Source: Tetrapyrgos nigripes
Taxonomy: Eukaryota; Basidiomycota; Agaricomycetes; Agaricales; Campanellaceae
Direction: 5' to 3'
Length of the DNA: 64,000 bases
NCBI GenBank assembly: GCA_013368315.1
Contig: JAACJM010000045.1
Location: forward strand, 1-64,000
The translations under genes and the position numbers were made by a program. Below are positions 1 through 12,302 of this stretch, in pieces (the stretch's first letter is position 1; the number at the start of each line of letters is the position of its first letter). Below the pieces are notes generated by a model, which searched no databases, had not been told where the DNA came from, and saw only the letters and a list, made by a program, of their open reading frames with translations.

Positions 1-2671
1 TGCGCCCCAGCGATGGCAGGAACGAGTCCGTATTTTCAATAATTATTAGCAACTCTGTCTGAGTCTGAGTACTAGATCTCAGTCCAAGGTCGAGTCACCG
101 AGGCGTAAAGCTGGGTGGGACCAGAATAGTATATTACAGTAGGATTACACGATATATACACATAGCACTGATATAGTACTGCTCAAGTCAAACGAGGTAC
201 ACAGGCGCAGGCGCCGCACTCACGACCTCATCAACATAGTCCCCTCACATCGCTTATAACTCATCTCCCTTATGAGCCTAAGGACCCAAGCCTTAATCTT
301 CATCAAGCATGTTTGTGCACAGCTACATCTCAAAGAGGTCAGTCATGAAGAACCACAGCAACAAGGTAGCAAGACAAACCTTGTAAGCGAGGGTACAACG
401 ACGACGATACGACAAAGGTACAACAAAGATATACACATAGAGTATACACACATTCAGTTGGCCAAACGACGACGCAGACTGCGGAAAAGAAAGGGAGGAG
501 AAAGGGGGAAAAAATACACGCACCCCAAGCATATGAGGCTCATGCCCTTATTCATGCAACGAGCGATCGCCTGCGCAAATCAGCCAACGCAACCTCCAAC
601 TTCCCCGAATCCACAAACAGACCTTCCGCGCCTACATCGAAGAAGGGGGATAGTGACTGACGGGTTGAGGTTGAGATGGGCCGTGGTCGATGAAGGACTG
701 ACGGTAATCACCCTCGATGACTACTAGGGTTGCGGGAAAAAGTCCTCTCAAGTTCTTTCCAATGCTGGATTGAACTGGAGACATCATGATTTCCAACACG
801 AGAAATATTCCAAATCTTCTTCAAACGTGTATTCGCGATCGGTAGTCTATCGTCTGTAATGCAAATGATCAGTCATAAGAGAAAGTCGAGAAATACTCAT
901 CGACTCGTGAGACTGAAGATGTCTTGTTTGACTAGGCGACTTGATCATGCTGAGAGACGATGATCTTGAATCAGAGGCAGGAGAAGTCGCGTAATAACTG
1001 TAGCTTGACGTCCAATGTCGTGCGCGTAACCTGTAGGCGTGTTGGACAATGCAGGAGTGGTGGATTGGTTTCAAACGCGATTTGGAAATCAAAGATTGAG
1101 TTTTTTGTCTTGAAGACGAGTCCGGGCCTTGTTATACGTAGTCTGAACAGACTAGCTGCATATCTGGAGTAACAATGTAAGGCGCACTGCGTACCATTCT
1201 CCGTGCTATGCATCATCAACCCCCCAATCCATAGTCAAAGATACATGTTTTCCCAAATCCCAAAAGCTTCTGACGCCTCACTCGAGCTCCTCGACCCGCC
1301 GTTACAACGCCGTTACCAACCATGTAGCAAAAGGCTTGACCAGATTTGGAAGATGTGACGTGGATGTTCCGCAGAGAAAATGAAAAGAGAAAGCCCAAGC
1401 AGACTACTCTACCAGCGATGAGCCAACGGACTTGCGCAACGTACGTGTTGCTGGCGCGGTGCGATGTGGGAGAAACTGAACGGTAACAAAAGTTCACACG
1501 CCTCACTATGCCGTCGCTTATCCGTTTGTACTCGTTCCTCGTATCGTATCCGAGTATTTTCCAGGCTTGGTCCCGGCGCTTCTGCACTTTTGAGACAACT
1601 CCGAACTCGACCTTTCTCTTGCCCTCTTAACCAAAAAGGAAGAGCAAAAATCCTTGGATAATGTTTCGCCGGATCCTGCATCGTATGTTTTTTTCCTCAA
1701 CCCGAGTTCTTACGAGAACCAGACTGATCAGCGACGCGGCTTCTCTTGTTTCGCTAGGGCTTGCATTTCGACGACAGTAATTTCAAAATCCTCGTGAAAG
1801 CAGACAGTGCAGCCCCTGGTGTTGATAGGAAGGATTACTTGAGGAAATTGGAGACTTGTGTTTCGCTCTTCAAGCAAGGTACGTCCATTCAACATTGCTT
1901 TTGTTATTCATCCTGACACTGACGCGTATTCTTTCAGTTTATGGAACTCTTGTGCAACTATAGACGCTCAAGAAGAACCGGATCTACTTATCATTGGTGT
2001 TCCTTGGGCACCTTTTTGCTTTCATTGGCTGGAGAACCCCAGTTATGCGTCAACTGACACCAAGCATCGCTATATACCGTCATCCTGATGGTATTGCAGG
2101 GCGGATAGCGCTGGTTGCAGAATACTTATGAGCATGGCCATGTCAGACCGTAGTTGCCCTGCTGGAAAACCACTGGTGAAGACAGAGATCTGAGAAGGTG
2201 GATATACAACTGCCAAAAATTGCGCTTCAGCTGACATTCTTCCGGTCTAGTAGCAATCTCCATTGGAATTCTTCACCTATGAAAAGGTACATCACACTTG
2301 ATGAGTGAATTACAAGCGTTGAAGATGGTCCGTGTTCTTGGTACCTTCCAACTCGCAGGTGCCTGGGAAGGCTGCTAGCTGCGTGTTATTGCCTTCAGGT
2401 TCGCACTGTGGAGCCGGAGGAACGCTGACCTGCAAATTAGACAGGTAGCCCGAGGTGAGTCCTTCAGTTTCTTCGGTCATCACCTTCTTATTCCCTCGAA
2501 TGACAGAACGCTATTTTTTGATAGAGAAGCTGTTACTCTCGCAATTCAGAGGACTCTTGAAGGGCGTTTACCGTAAATAACTATTACACTGCCAATGCGT
2601 ACTGGTCGACATCTAAAAACTTCTTCACCACTTCCCTACGACTCTCACATCCTCGAACAATCATAACTCCT
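1..2671. other. Region without a confident gene
   Basis: Short open frames occur on both strands, but none shows a recognisable domain or a consistent exon-intron chain. The best coding candidate is about 1745-1871 on the plus strand, where a frame reads LHFDDSNFKILVKAD and continues to a plausible GT donor near 1871. The following segment, after an AG near 1938, soon reaches a stop, so this is at most an exon of a decayed or unrecognised gene. No RNA gene or repeat with target duplications was seen. Confidence 0.4.
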
Positions 2672-4298
2672 ATGGGCCGGGAAGCTCTCACTCGCCAAGA
2701 TGCATATGCTGGTCAACTTTTTTGCCATGGGTACGGCTGCCCTCTTCTGAACCCCGAACCAAACGTTATTGGAACCCAATGGGGAACTCTATTACAAGAT
2801 ATCTATGCTAAAGGTATCCGAGTAGGCGACGTAGGCTTGATTAGGCCCTCTGGAGACTACTGTTCTCTATTCAACATCTTCAGAGCGAAAGAGGATCCAA
2901 TAAACACGGTCTACGGTGTTCCCTCTGATTTCCAGCCCTTGGAGTTTCGCCCTAATCTCCTCTTCTCAACACTGCACCACTATCACCCACCAAATGCTCG
3001 GATATGCAGCAAGCATACGCGAGAAGTGAAGATTGATGCTGAAGGTACAGTTCTGACTCCGTACGTTCCATTGTTTATACTGCCTGAAGGACAACGGACT
3101 GACAATGATACTCCGTCACGTCAGGGGAATGCCGTTTGGCCCTGGAATCGGTCTGGAAATGCAATTTTCTCGCTCGCAAGGAGCTGTTCTCCTGCTTCCT
3201 GCTGGGGCCCGTCGGGTTGATTACGATGGTCTCCCAGATATTCGGGAATACGCCAAAAAGCACGCAGCGTCGTGGTACCGTTATCTCAATGATCAAGTCA
3301 GGATTGACGCCCATAATGGTTCCCTGTATCTCATCACGGGCTTTGACAGGACCAATTGTTACGAGAACGTGGCTTTCCAGAGTTCTTCCAAAGCATCTTC
3401 CTTTTCCCTCAGATTCTCTTCCCCTCTCCTAGCCAATGGCGACTTTGGCAGATTATCTCTTTCTTACAGCTCCTTGCCTGAGCATGAACATTGGAGGGGA
3501 ACGTCAAGTCCAGGACATATGCTGGACAACCTTTCCCCTTTTATTCGAGGGTTCAAAATCATGATTAAGCAAGATTTTCGGTACAGACCCTCTGCCAAGC
3601 TCATGGATTTGACCAAAACAGATCCCAAAGCGTTGATATACAGAGGGCCTGTACCGAATCTGGCAGGGGGATCCCCGTCGTCCTCTAGCCTTTCGGGATC
3701 GGACCCTTCCCATTCACCTGCGCCATCTTCGGCTTCATTTTCTTCTGGCTCGAGTAGTACCAGATCAAGCCGACACAGGGCGTCTCAGCATCCTTCGCCA
3801 CATGCTGTTCAATGGTCACCAGCAACGTCTTATTCTTCCCTAGCGGAGGACATTGACTCAGTCCGGTCTGATTCGTTGAGCCCAAGAGGCTCCAGTATAT
3901 TGGGGTCTGATTTGGAATCTGAATCTGGATTGCCAGTCTTTCAGGTATGATTTGACTCTGTATATGGTTCATAGCGTCCACTTATGTTTCTCAATGCAGC
4001 TACATCATCCTGGTGATATAATAAACGAGTACATACTCGACAAGGTATATTCTGATCGTCAGTCAAAGAGGACTCTCGTCTGACGGGTTTTTCAGTGTCC
4101 CGATGCCCTCGTTGCTATCACTCATGACAAGGAGTGGGCAGCAATTTTGGAAGAGGTGACTCTGAAGGGTCTTCAAGTCTATGATAGCATCTCTAACTTG
4201 CACTCGTCTGATAGACTGATAGCCAGTTTCCTGATAACTTCACGTTGATTAGCCGAATGCTGAGGAAGTTTCCGTCCAAATTCCACCAAGGTGAATAA
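2672..4298 (+). CDS. GDVG-motif orphan protein (Agaricomycete-type family)
   Basis: Function unknown. The model uses exons 2672-3060, 3125-3944, 4000-4044, 4096-4155 and 4227-4298; all introns are GT-AG and the phases close to 461 residues. The N-terminal part carries the motif VGDVGLI (residues 51-57) followed by a Leu-Phe-Asn-Ile stretch, an arrangement I associate with a lineage-expanded orphan family of mushrooms. The middle part (FGPGIGLEMQFSRSQGA) is also conserved in the decayed paralogue at 20.0-21.4 kb, as are the short exons ending in YILDK and containing AITHD. A Ser/Pro-rich linker lies around residues 310-400. There is no signal peptide or membrane segment. The stop TAA at 4296-4298 lies only 30 bp before the ATG of the TEA-domain gene and in the same frame, so a fused transcript is possible. 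The family assignment is from memory of the motif, without a search. Confidence 0.7.
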
Positions 4299-4328
4299 TT
4301 ACTAGCTGTTATGGGTTTTAGTCTGAGC

Positions 4329-5987
4329 ATGAATCTAGATGATACCCTATTTGACGATTTGTCTCCTACTACCCGACACGTCGATATGCTCGGTACGTCT
4401 TACCTCTCATTTGAAGCCCCAGCATGCGATTGTAACCCGTTTGCGATGGTCAGATAACGACAAGGAGACGGCGATGACAATGCCAATTGGACGAGACCAT
4501 TCACGCTCTCATGATGACGACCAAGATTTCCCGTCCAGGCGTCACGAGCTCAACCTGGACAAGCCTATCGACATTTGCAGCCCTGTAGTGAAAACGGAAG
4601 ACATGGATACCGATTTCTATAGCAGTCATTGCGATAGGCTTTCACGAGCCTACGCTGATCAAAAACGTGATCGCGAACTGCAGTCGGCAGGTTCTGAACC
4701 TTTCTCGTTCTCGATATCGTCATGGGAGACCAGTAGTGCTACGACCGCAACCCCCAGTCTTGTTTCGGATTCCTCTTTAACCATGAACTTTTCTCTCGAC
4801 GGTAACACATCCAGAGTACGTGAATACAGCTTAGATTTCGGGTTTGTGAAAACGGAAGATCTGGACAACAATCTCAGTCACTGCGATAGGTTTTCACCGG
4901 GGTACAGTAGCTACCCTGGCTATCGTAAAATGCAGTCGACAATTTTTCAACCTCATTCCCTCTCAATAGCCTCATGGGAGGCCAATAGTGTTGGGGCTGC
5001 TACACCCAGGCTGATTTGTGATTCCTTTGCGACCGACAGCTCTTCTACTCAAGGTAGCGGTAATAACGGTAACATCTCCGAAGCGTTTCGTAGTATTTTC
5101 AAGGGCCGCAAATCCTGGAAAACTCAGAAAGGAGGTGAAATAGTGTGGCCTCCCGAGCTCGAAGCTGCTTTGCTTGAAGGTATGGGCTTTTCACGATCTG
5201 GAAGTGGAGATTCTTCAACGAAAGTTTGAATTGCCAGGGCTAGCAAAATATCAACCCGATAATTCTAGGGAAACGGTCCTGCTCGGCCGGTAAGTCTTAA
5301 GAATGCCTTGTAGACCAGTACGCTGACCGTCCAGTTTAGGTACCCCATGAGGAATCGCTTCATCTCTGAGTACATTTTGCGCACCACTGGAAAGTACCGT
5401 ACGGCTAAGCAAGTTGGGAGTCGTTTACAACAGCTAAGAAACGCACCATCAAAAGAGTGTATGTATCGTTGCTGCATATTTTTTTGCGCGTCACTCACCA
5501 AAGATCCGCCATTTCTCTAGTACAATCTTTATTGTCACCTGTGTGCAAGCAAGATGCTCCCACTGGGATATCGAAGGTGCCAATAGGAAACGTCAAACCT
5601 AGTCCCACCCCACTGTCTTCGTCTTCGCTGCCGGGAGACGGATACCGTTTTAGCGGCGATAGTGGCTGGTCTGCATCTACCTCTGCGACTCAAGGGAGCT
5701 TCGTGCCTTCCCTATCGTCTCCTGTTGCACCTGCTTCCGATGGTCGAGCACGGTCTCTCTTCTACTCAACTCACATGGTATACGGTGCTGTTCGAGAAGA
5801 CGCCGAGCCGGCCAACGCTGCATACGGCAGTCCTGCTAAGAGCTACTCCCGGAGCTCGTCGGTTTACTATGAAGGCAGTCCAGAGCCATTCAGCAGCTGT
5901 CGTGTTGGTTTTCGCGAAAACACTTCAGATCAGAGGGAGATGGGCCTACACTTCGCATGGGATAATGAGGCTGCAGCCCGTAGTTGA
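4329..5987 (+). CDS. TEA/ATTS-domain transcription factor
   Basis: Likely nuclear DNA-binding regulator of the TEA/ATTS class (AbaA, Tec1, TEAD). Exons 4329-4392, 4454-5179, 5238-5289, 5340-5458 and 5521-5987 splice with GT-AG borders and closed phases to 475 residues. The TEA domain spans about residues 241-313 and is built across three exons: it starts at KSWKTQKGG, continues through WPPELEAALLEGL, and ends with the recognition-helix region TGKYRTAKQVGSRLQQL, which matches the family pattern TGK-RT-KQV-S. The N-terminal part contains two similar copies of about 75 residues, each opening with VKTED and containing HCDR and a SWE block. The C-terminal part is Ser/Pro-rich and disordered-looking. 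The start at 4329 was chosen because it gives an acidic N-terminus (MNLDDTLFDD) and phase-matches the first intron. Targets cannot be inferred. Confidence 0.85.
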
Positions 5988-6831
5988 GCAGGTCCTATCC
6001 GGGTCCACGCTAGGGCTACAGCAGAAGAGAGAAGATGAGCATTACCTTTCCGGCTATTGTTCCAGAGCGCGCTAGTTACATTCATACACAAGACTTATAA
6101 GTAGCTATACCCATTGTTTCAAACTTATTCCTAATAACAGACGAATAACAGACCCTATATGAGTAGGCAGTTTTGTGACCAGGATGTTGAGCAATAACAC
6201 GTAACGCGTTTTGTCAACAATGACAACTCTGACCGCAACCACATGGAGAACGACCTCTTACCTGTAATCCTACTAGTCTTCTCCCTCTATCACTTTACTG
6301 ATACCCTTGGATGTCAAGATAATATTTTGGACTTAACATCAGATTGTTATTGAGCTTCAGCACGTCGTCGGATGGCCATGAACCGACGTCCTAATGTTAT
6401 TTCGCAATGTAATGGGTTCTTTAATTCATCACCCATTGGTTTCCAGTCCGTCGCACTCATAGCCCTATCTCAGCCTTTCCAAGGACGTGAGCATACAGTG
6501 GAGTGGATGAGACACAACACTACATGTATCCAGTGTTGGCGCAATCCGTATTTTCATGGGGTTTCGGGAGTTGTGAGGAGTTTGTGTCCTGCGAGGTGCG
6601 TACTACTACTTGCACTTCTTGCATCCAACTCTCAAAGATTCTGCAATGCAGCATGACATCATTCAATGCGCTCAATCTGGATTGAAGAGAGGAAACTTGC
6701 TCCTATCCTTACGCTCAAAATACCGAGACTTTCGGGATTTGGCCTCACTCACCAACTCCTTTCTGTCTCACTCCTTTACCTTGTCGCTTTAGCAGGACAG
6801 CATTCACCCCATCTTTGAAGACAACACGAGG
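5988..6831. other. Intergenic region
   Basis: Contains the 3' flank of the TEA gene and the 5' flank of the decayed DUF6534 copy. Short open frames here have no recognisable features. Nothing else was seen. Confidence 0.4.
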
Positions 6832-7159
6832 ATGGCCCCACTCTCGAGTACGTTGGGATATCTCCTCATTGGGAGTTATATTGTGGTTCTGTGAGTGGTT
6901 CTCGTTAACCAGTAGCGCTCTCTCTGACTGTGTTTCTGCTTCTTTGACTGCAACCCTCGTCTTCTCACCTTTTGCTCCATTCTTCACTTTGTACCATCTT
7001 TGCAGAGTGTACGGTATCGCTGTGGTGAGCAGCTTCGGAGTCCTTCTCGTCGCACAGTCCACGTTATTCATCGAACCGCAGGTGCTTTGTATGGACTACT
7101 TTTATCGACATGCAAAAGACCATAGTGACAGCAATGAAGCTGTCCGTAAGTGGCCTTTA

Positions 7160-7167
7160 GCTATTTT
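7160..7167. repeat. Left 8-bp target-site duplication
   Basis: GCTATTTT directly before the element; an identical copy is at 7811-7818. Confidence 0.9.
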
Positions 7168-7810
7168 TAGGGCTCGCCACCGTTCCCGTACAGCCACGGT
7201 TTACGGGTACCGTGATACGGACCCGTCACCCGTACCGTCTTAAGACCTTGGAGATCACAATACGGCACGGTGACGGTACGGTTCAACACGGTATATGACC
7301 GTGTCGTATTAACCGTACACGGCCGTGAGACGGTATCAGATTACACGTGATTAGATAAGCCTTTTATGGCTTATCGCCGAGTTATCAGTCGCCCCTAACT
7401 CAGCTTTTTCCGAGTGGTTTTTAGCCTCTCATCGTCTCTACGGGGAATTGGCCCGAAATCCCATTCATTTTGAATGCCTAATGGATTCAAATGATATATC
7501 GGGACGTCAGGATATTATTAGGGACAAGTAAATATGGTATATTCCATACATTCTCTGCTTAATCTGGTCTTACCAACTATATTAGTGCACAAAACAGTCA
7601 AAAAGTCTTCTACAGTTCAAGATTGCATCCCTTTCCTGTAAGAATTCCGCAGGACCGTCCCGTAACCGTGATACGCACGGTTATGACCCGTATCCGTACC
7701 GTCTCGGGGCTCAGGAAGGGTACATACGGCACGGTTACGGTCCTACCGTGACCGTGTAGGACCGTAAAAAACACGGTCGTAACCGTGTACGGTGACGGTG
7801 GCGAGCCCTA
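7168..7810. mobile_element. hAT-like MITE, 643 bp, with 8-bp TSD
   Basis: Both ends carry the inverted repeat TAGGGCTCGCCACCGT, and the element is bordered by identical GCTATTTT octamers. An 8-bp duplication with TAGGG ends fits the hAT superfamily. There is no transposase frame, so the element is non-autonomous. The interior carries many variants of ACCGTGATACGG and its complement near both ends, consistent with subterminal transposase-binding repeats. It sits in an intron of the broken DUF6534 gene, just inside the splice donor. Confidence 0.85.
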
Positions 7811-7818
7811 GCTATTTT
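7811..7818. repeat. Right 8-bp target-site duplication
   Basis: GCTATTTT directly after the element, identical to 7160-7167. Confidence 0.9.
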
Positions 7819-8080
7819 CCCCGCTGGCTTGCTGAATCCTAAATTTGCGATATTCCCTGTATTTCATTTTCTACTTAACCAAATATACGGTGCTAAAGGT
7901 TGCACTGCTCATGATTCTTGCGACGCTACAATTAGTGACAACGTGTACATGGCAATATGGGATATTCATTCAAGGAAATGGCCCGATTTCATTGAGGGGT
8001 TACCGTGGGTTTTTTGGTTGCCGACAGGACTCCTCGACTTTTGGCACCTCTGTATCTTTCGTTCCTTGGCACTTTTAGGG

Positions 8081-9185
8081 TAGATTTGTACGTTAGGATA
8101 ATGAAATACAAAGATATTGTTGAACTAGAGCGAATACATACAAAATTTTGTCGAAAGGACTTCTATAATGTTCCTCAAAATATTAGGTTGTGGGAATGTT
8201 GTAGGGCTGTAAAGTTTCGGGGTTGTATCGGTTGTACAACCGCCTACAACCATGCGCAACCTTTTTGGACAGTTTCCTGATGACGTTTTTCTGCCTTCCT
8301 TTCTCAGTGACACCTCGCTAGCTCACTCCCATCACAATATGCAAGGCCACAACACCGTTTCATATATGGAGAGAAGGACTAGCTGAGGGATTCGCAGATT
8401 TCTCTCGCTCTTCTAGGTGCGTTTAGTCATCTTTGAAAAAATTCTCTTCTTACTGACCTTTTCTTCGTCTACATGAGACACTATCCTGAACACAAAGCGT
8501 TCAACGAGACTCTTCTTCCTGGTTTTCACCCAAGCTCGACTCCCAGTGCTTCGGGTTATACTCAGGCTCATATTCGGTCCAGCTTCAATGTAGCATCCAA
8601 TCTATACACATCTACGCGCGACTTGACGAAGACGGTCCCGGTTTTGGAGGTGATATAAATGATAGTGTTCCTGTTGCGCGTCTGCTTGGCAGGAAACTAC
8701 TTTCAGGTTTTGGAGACACTCGCGGCTGGATCTGGCTTAGAGCCTCAAGCTGCTGCAAGGTACGCAATGCGTGTATAGAAGATCCTTCACTTCATCTATT
8801 GTTCTTGTTTAGACGGCGGTATTCTCTGCCCAGTTTTTATTTGCCCTCGCCTCCTTTTACCCCGATGAGCGGATGATGGAGCACCTGAACGACCCTTGGA
8901 ATGACGTGGTCCGAGTCACCACCTGAAGCGGAGAGTAGGAGACAGGAGCCAAGGAAGAATCTTCCTACCTGAATTGATAGATCGACGGGCACGCGATTGT
9001 CTAGGGTAGTACCCCTCGCAACTCTAGCATTCAAAAGCACTAGTCTTTGGGTGAAATGCTGATCGTCCTCGCCCACCACTCTTAATTGTTCTCCTTTACG
9101 CGGACTTTTCCCCGTTTTACTTGGACAGCGTCCATTCACCGCACCTTGGGAGACGCACTCAGCGAGACTGCAAAAGATCAAGAGG
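8081..9185. other. Unassigned region with gene debris
   Basis: At 8100-8270 the plus strand reads VELERIHTKFCRK, a string reminiscent of the region after reverse transcriptase in LINE-like elements, but it is too short to assign. At 8473-8655 a 61-codon frame (starting MRHYPEHKAFNETLLPG) looks coding-like but has no recognisable domain. The rest shows nothing clear. Confidence 0.3.
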
Positions 9186-10927
9186 ATGGCCGCTCTTACA
9201 AACACGTATGGATACCTCCTCGTTGCGAGTTATCTCGCGGCCATGTGAGTGGTTTAGCCATCTTCTCCTTTTCATTCTGTGTCTTACTCTGTCTGTACTT
9301 TACTTGCAGAGTCTACGGTATTGCTGTGGTGGGTAGTTCCATCCACTCGGGCTTCGAAATCCATCTTCGGACAATTTTCAGCTCACGTCGCTGATCTTAT
9401 CTCAGTTGCTTTGCATGCAATACTTCTACCGAAATCCAAAGGACTATATCGCAGTAAAATTGACCGTAAGCTGTCTTCAAACCTTTTCTCGGTTATGGCT
9501 GATTGGCATACTATTCTATTTGCGATGTCTTTGTATTCTTTTCTTCCTCAAAATTCGCGTAAATTTGGCAATATTACGCAAACCAAATACACATTAAAAG
9601 GTCGCAATGCTCATGCTTCTAGCGACGCTCCAGTTGATATTCACCTGCGGATGGCTATACGGGATGATTATTGTCAATTTTGGCAAGGTTCTGGAGTTGG
9701 GTAAAACGTCGAAGATGTTTGTTGCTCAAAACGCTTTATCGGTATGTTTCTGATTATGCCATTGAAGATGAAGCTGGAACTGACACCACTGTTGCTTACA
9801 GTGGATTTTAATCTTTTGGTCACAACTTTTCTATGTCTCTCGGGTTTGGATTTGTATGCGCCCTATCTTTTTTCCCCAATCCCTACCGAGCCTGACAATA
9901 TACGCTTTATCCTCAGTGTCGAAGAGAAAATGGTGGATGGCGGCTATTCCCGCCTGTCCGGCAGCTGCACTCTTTGGAATGGGTCTTTGTGGGTTCCCGA
10001 GCTTTGTTCGGGCTTGTTCTCATCTTCTGCGCTGCTAATTGGTACGTCTGTTAATCAACAGATATCACATATGTCGCTTCAGAAGTGGATAATCTCGCAA
10101 AGTTCAACTTGGTCCTGGTGAGAATTACCTTTTCGACGTCCTTGGACTTCCACTGACTTTTTTAAATGGTTGAAAGGGAAACGTATCGACCGTTGCCTTT
10201 GTGTTAGGATTCGTAACAGAAATGGCGATTGCCGTCCAGCTTTGCTATCTTCTGCATCATTATCGGTCTGGCGGCAACACCCCGAGCAAGGTTATCAACA
10301 GGATTTTAATTGAAGTCGTGAATCGAGGAGTTTTGGCCTCGATTTTAGTCATCGTCGCACTTGTACTTTATCTAGCTAAGCCAAGGGGGCTGGCTTTGTG
10401 AGTAGTCCATTCTCAGTATGCTTGAAGATGTCGCTGACGAAACTGGTGCCCTTTGTATAGCGAACTTTTGAACTTGCCTGCTGCGCAAGGTAAGCCATCA
10501 ACGGGCTAGCCAATTGGTTTCAATCATACTGAATCTCTCTGCTTTGCAGTCGAAGTCATCTCATGTTTGTCTATGTACGTCCTTCCTCAAAATTCCTTTA
10601 CCTTGCACCGTACTCAATGACGCCATTTTTATTTCCAGACTCGTCAGCCGACCCCGTAGCAATCCGAAAAGCAACTTAGATATCACCGAGGATTCGACAT
10701 CCAGTGGTGCCCAAAGCAGTGCTCGCATGAATGAGACCGAGGTGCTTCAAGTTAGGCATGAGCAATTTGCTTCAACAGTGACTGCAGTGACTGGAGATGA
10801 CGGGCATGGTCATGCTGGAAATCCGAATGGCAAGGGGTACTCGATGCCGTCGTTTTCAATGCCATCGTTGCCACTGTCGAGGAGGAGTGCTACGGACACA
10901 GGACAAGAAGTGGAGGCGAAGGTATAG
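9186..10927 (+). CDS. DUF6534-type multi-helix membrane protein
   Basis: Role unknown; the family is a large fungal set of seven-helix plasma-membrane-like proteins. Clear exons with closed phases are 9186-9244, 9310-9328, 9406-9465 and 9601-9741. Further exons lie at about 9795-9846, 9922-9986, 10062-10120, 10178-10398 and onward to the stop at 10927. Recognisable blocks are the first helix (GYLLVASYLAAIVYGIAV), CMQYFYRNPKD, the helix LMLLATLQLIFTC, FVLGFVTEMAIAVQLCYLL, and the family signature NRILIEVVNRGVLASIL followed by LYLAKP. The C-terminus is a Ser-rich cytosolic-type tail without helices. Some middle borders, around 9850-10060, are uncertain. A copy of the tail occurs out of place at 18.99-19.35 kb. 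Confidence 0.75.
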
Positions 10928-11089
10928 GCTAGTGCAAGCGCTGGCATCTGTGCAGCTGCGTTACCATCGGTACAATGCATAGAGTAGATACTGCATCGTT
11001 CTTAAGCAATTTTGAGCCCACCGGGTCGACGTAGAAAAAACACTCGAAATGAATTGATTTTGATGTTGTAATTTTGCCCGCGGCAAGTT

Positions 11090-11098
11090 GTTCAATCT
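11090..11098. repeat. Left 9-bp target-site duplication
   Basis: GTTCAATCT immediately before the inverted-repeat end; identical copy at 12303-12311. Confidence 0.85.
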
Positions 11099-12302
11099 TA
11101 GGCTCGTGACCACCCTGCCTTATATTATCCGTACCCCAGAAGTGATACATAAAATGTCGATGAATTAAAACTTCCTCAGATCTTTACCGCTGCCCGAAAA
11201 AACTTGCACACCTTGAGTCTACGATATATACCTTCAGATTATCGAGCTTATACGGTTTTCCGAGAGATGTGGATAAGAGCCGTACAGAGCCGAGGAGGGA
11301 CGTTTTCTGACCTTATTTTCGCAAGGAAGTGATACATTGTCACAGGTGTGACCCGCGTCGAAAAACGCAGGTGCCGGCGGAGTTTAAAGCAACATTTTCT
11401 ATCGTTTGCAACGTAGTGATGCATAACGCTGCGATTTGACCTCGGAAAATTGACATACTGATACGATATCCACCCACAGAAAAATTTTCCAGAGGAATAC
11501 CCCGTTTCGAAAAATTTCGCTTCTGTCACGCTCACGGAAACGCATTTTTTCGTCGGTTTCAGCTCATGGCAAACGTCTCAGCGCACACCTGGAGATTCTG
11601 ACTACATAGAAATGAAAATAATGTATAAAAATATCTACTGTTCAGGTTCTACGAAGGGACATCAGGGAGGGACGAAGATATGGACCAATTTCTCAGAAAT
11701 GTATCACTTCAGGGGTATGGATAATAGGAGCTGTCGATCGCTGCACTCAGGAGCTGCCGTAGGCAGGCTGGTGTTTCTCAGAATTTTTTGGGAGGGTATG
11801 CGTGGAGTCTGAAAAGCAATAGAAAATGTATGGCCAGCTCATCATCGAGGTCAAGTTGACGTCGTTTCCTTGTACCACAAGTCCTTAGAACAACTCTTTA
11901 AGACGAGAAATTGGCAATAGGTGCCATAGGTTCGTATTCGTACATGCTTGAGTAGTCTCACCTCAGTTACTCTTAACCTAGGCTACACACTAAGGAACTC
12001 ATGGAGAACCTCATGTTAATTTCAAGAAATAGACGTCTTGGATGCATAGCTGCATGGCTTAGACATACATACGATACCTTTTGGATCTTCAGTCCATACT
12101 CATAGAGGGCATAAGTTGGGGCCTTCACTAGGTCTATACAAGACTTGTACATAGCAGGTATGGGATCACCCGACATTCTGAATAGGTTTTTCAGACTCTG
12201 CAGACACCCTCCCAAAAAATTCCGAGAAACACCAGCCTGCCTACAGCAGCTCCTGAGTGCAGTGATCAACAGCTCCTATGAGGCAGGGTGGTCACAAGCC
12301 TA
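11099..12302. mobile_element. Non-autonomous inverted-repeat element, 1204 bp, 9-bp TSD
   Basis: The left end reads TAGGCTCGTGACCACCCTGC and the right end is its inverted copy with one change. Both ends are flanked by GTTCAATCT. Nine-base duplications are typical of Mutator-like elements, although the ends are short for that class, so the superfamily is left open. Two further inverted pairs lie inside: about 94 bp at 11724-11817 against 12185-12279, and about 28 bp at 11125-11150 against 11699-11727. No transposase-like frame was recognised; short internal frames look incidental. Confidence 0.75.

Larger units (their letters stand above)
6832..8080 (+). pseudogene. Broken DUF6534-type membrane protein gene
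   Basis: The first exon starts MAPLSSTLGYLLIGSY at 6832 and matches exon 1 of the paralogue at 9186 (MAALTNTYGYLLVASY). It is followed by the same short second exon (VYGIAV) and then an exon ending CMDYFYRHAKD, equivalent to CMQYFYRNPKD downstream. A 643-bp element is inserted nine bases after the next splice donor (7168-7810). The following exon survives in part (LLMILATLQLVTTC at about 7895) and then similarity is lost near 8000, so the last two thirds of the protein are missing. DUF6534 proteins are fungal seven-helix membrane proteins of unknown role. This copy is very unlikely to make a full protein. Confidence 0.7.

Noticed and set aside
272..727. 151-codon frame near the left end
   Set aside because: Basic, compositionally odd, no domain, no exon partners; likely incidental.
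4291..4321. A 31-bp intron joining the GDVG and TEA frames
   Set aside because: Shorter than other introns in the window and it shifts the frame into a stop. The 163-bp alternative to 4453 keeps frame and is reported instead.
8100..8280. Possible LINE reverse-transcriptase tail
   Set aside because: Only about 20 residues resemble such elements; too short and degenerate to annotate.
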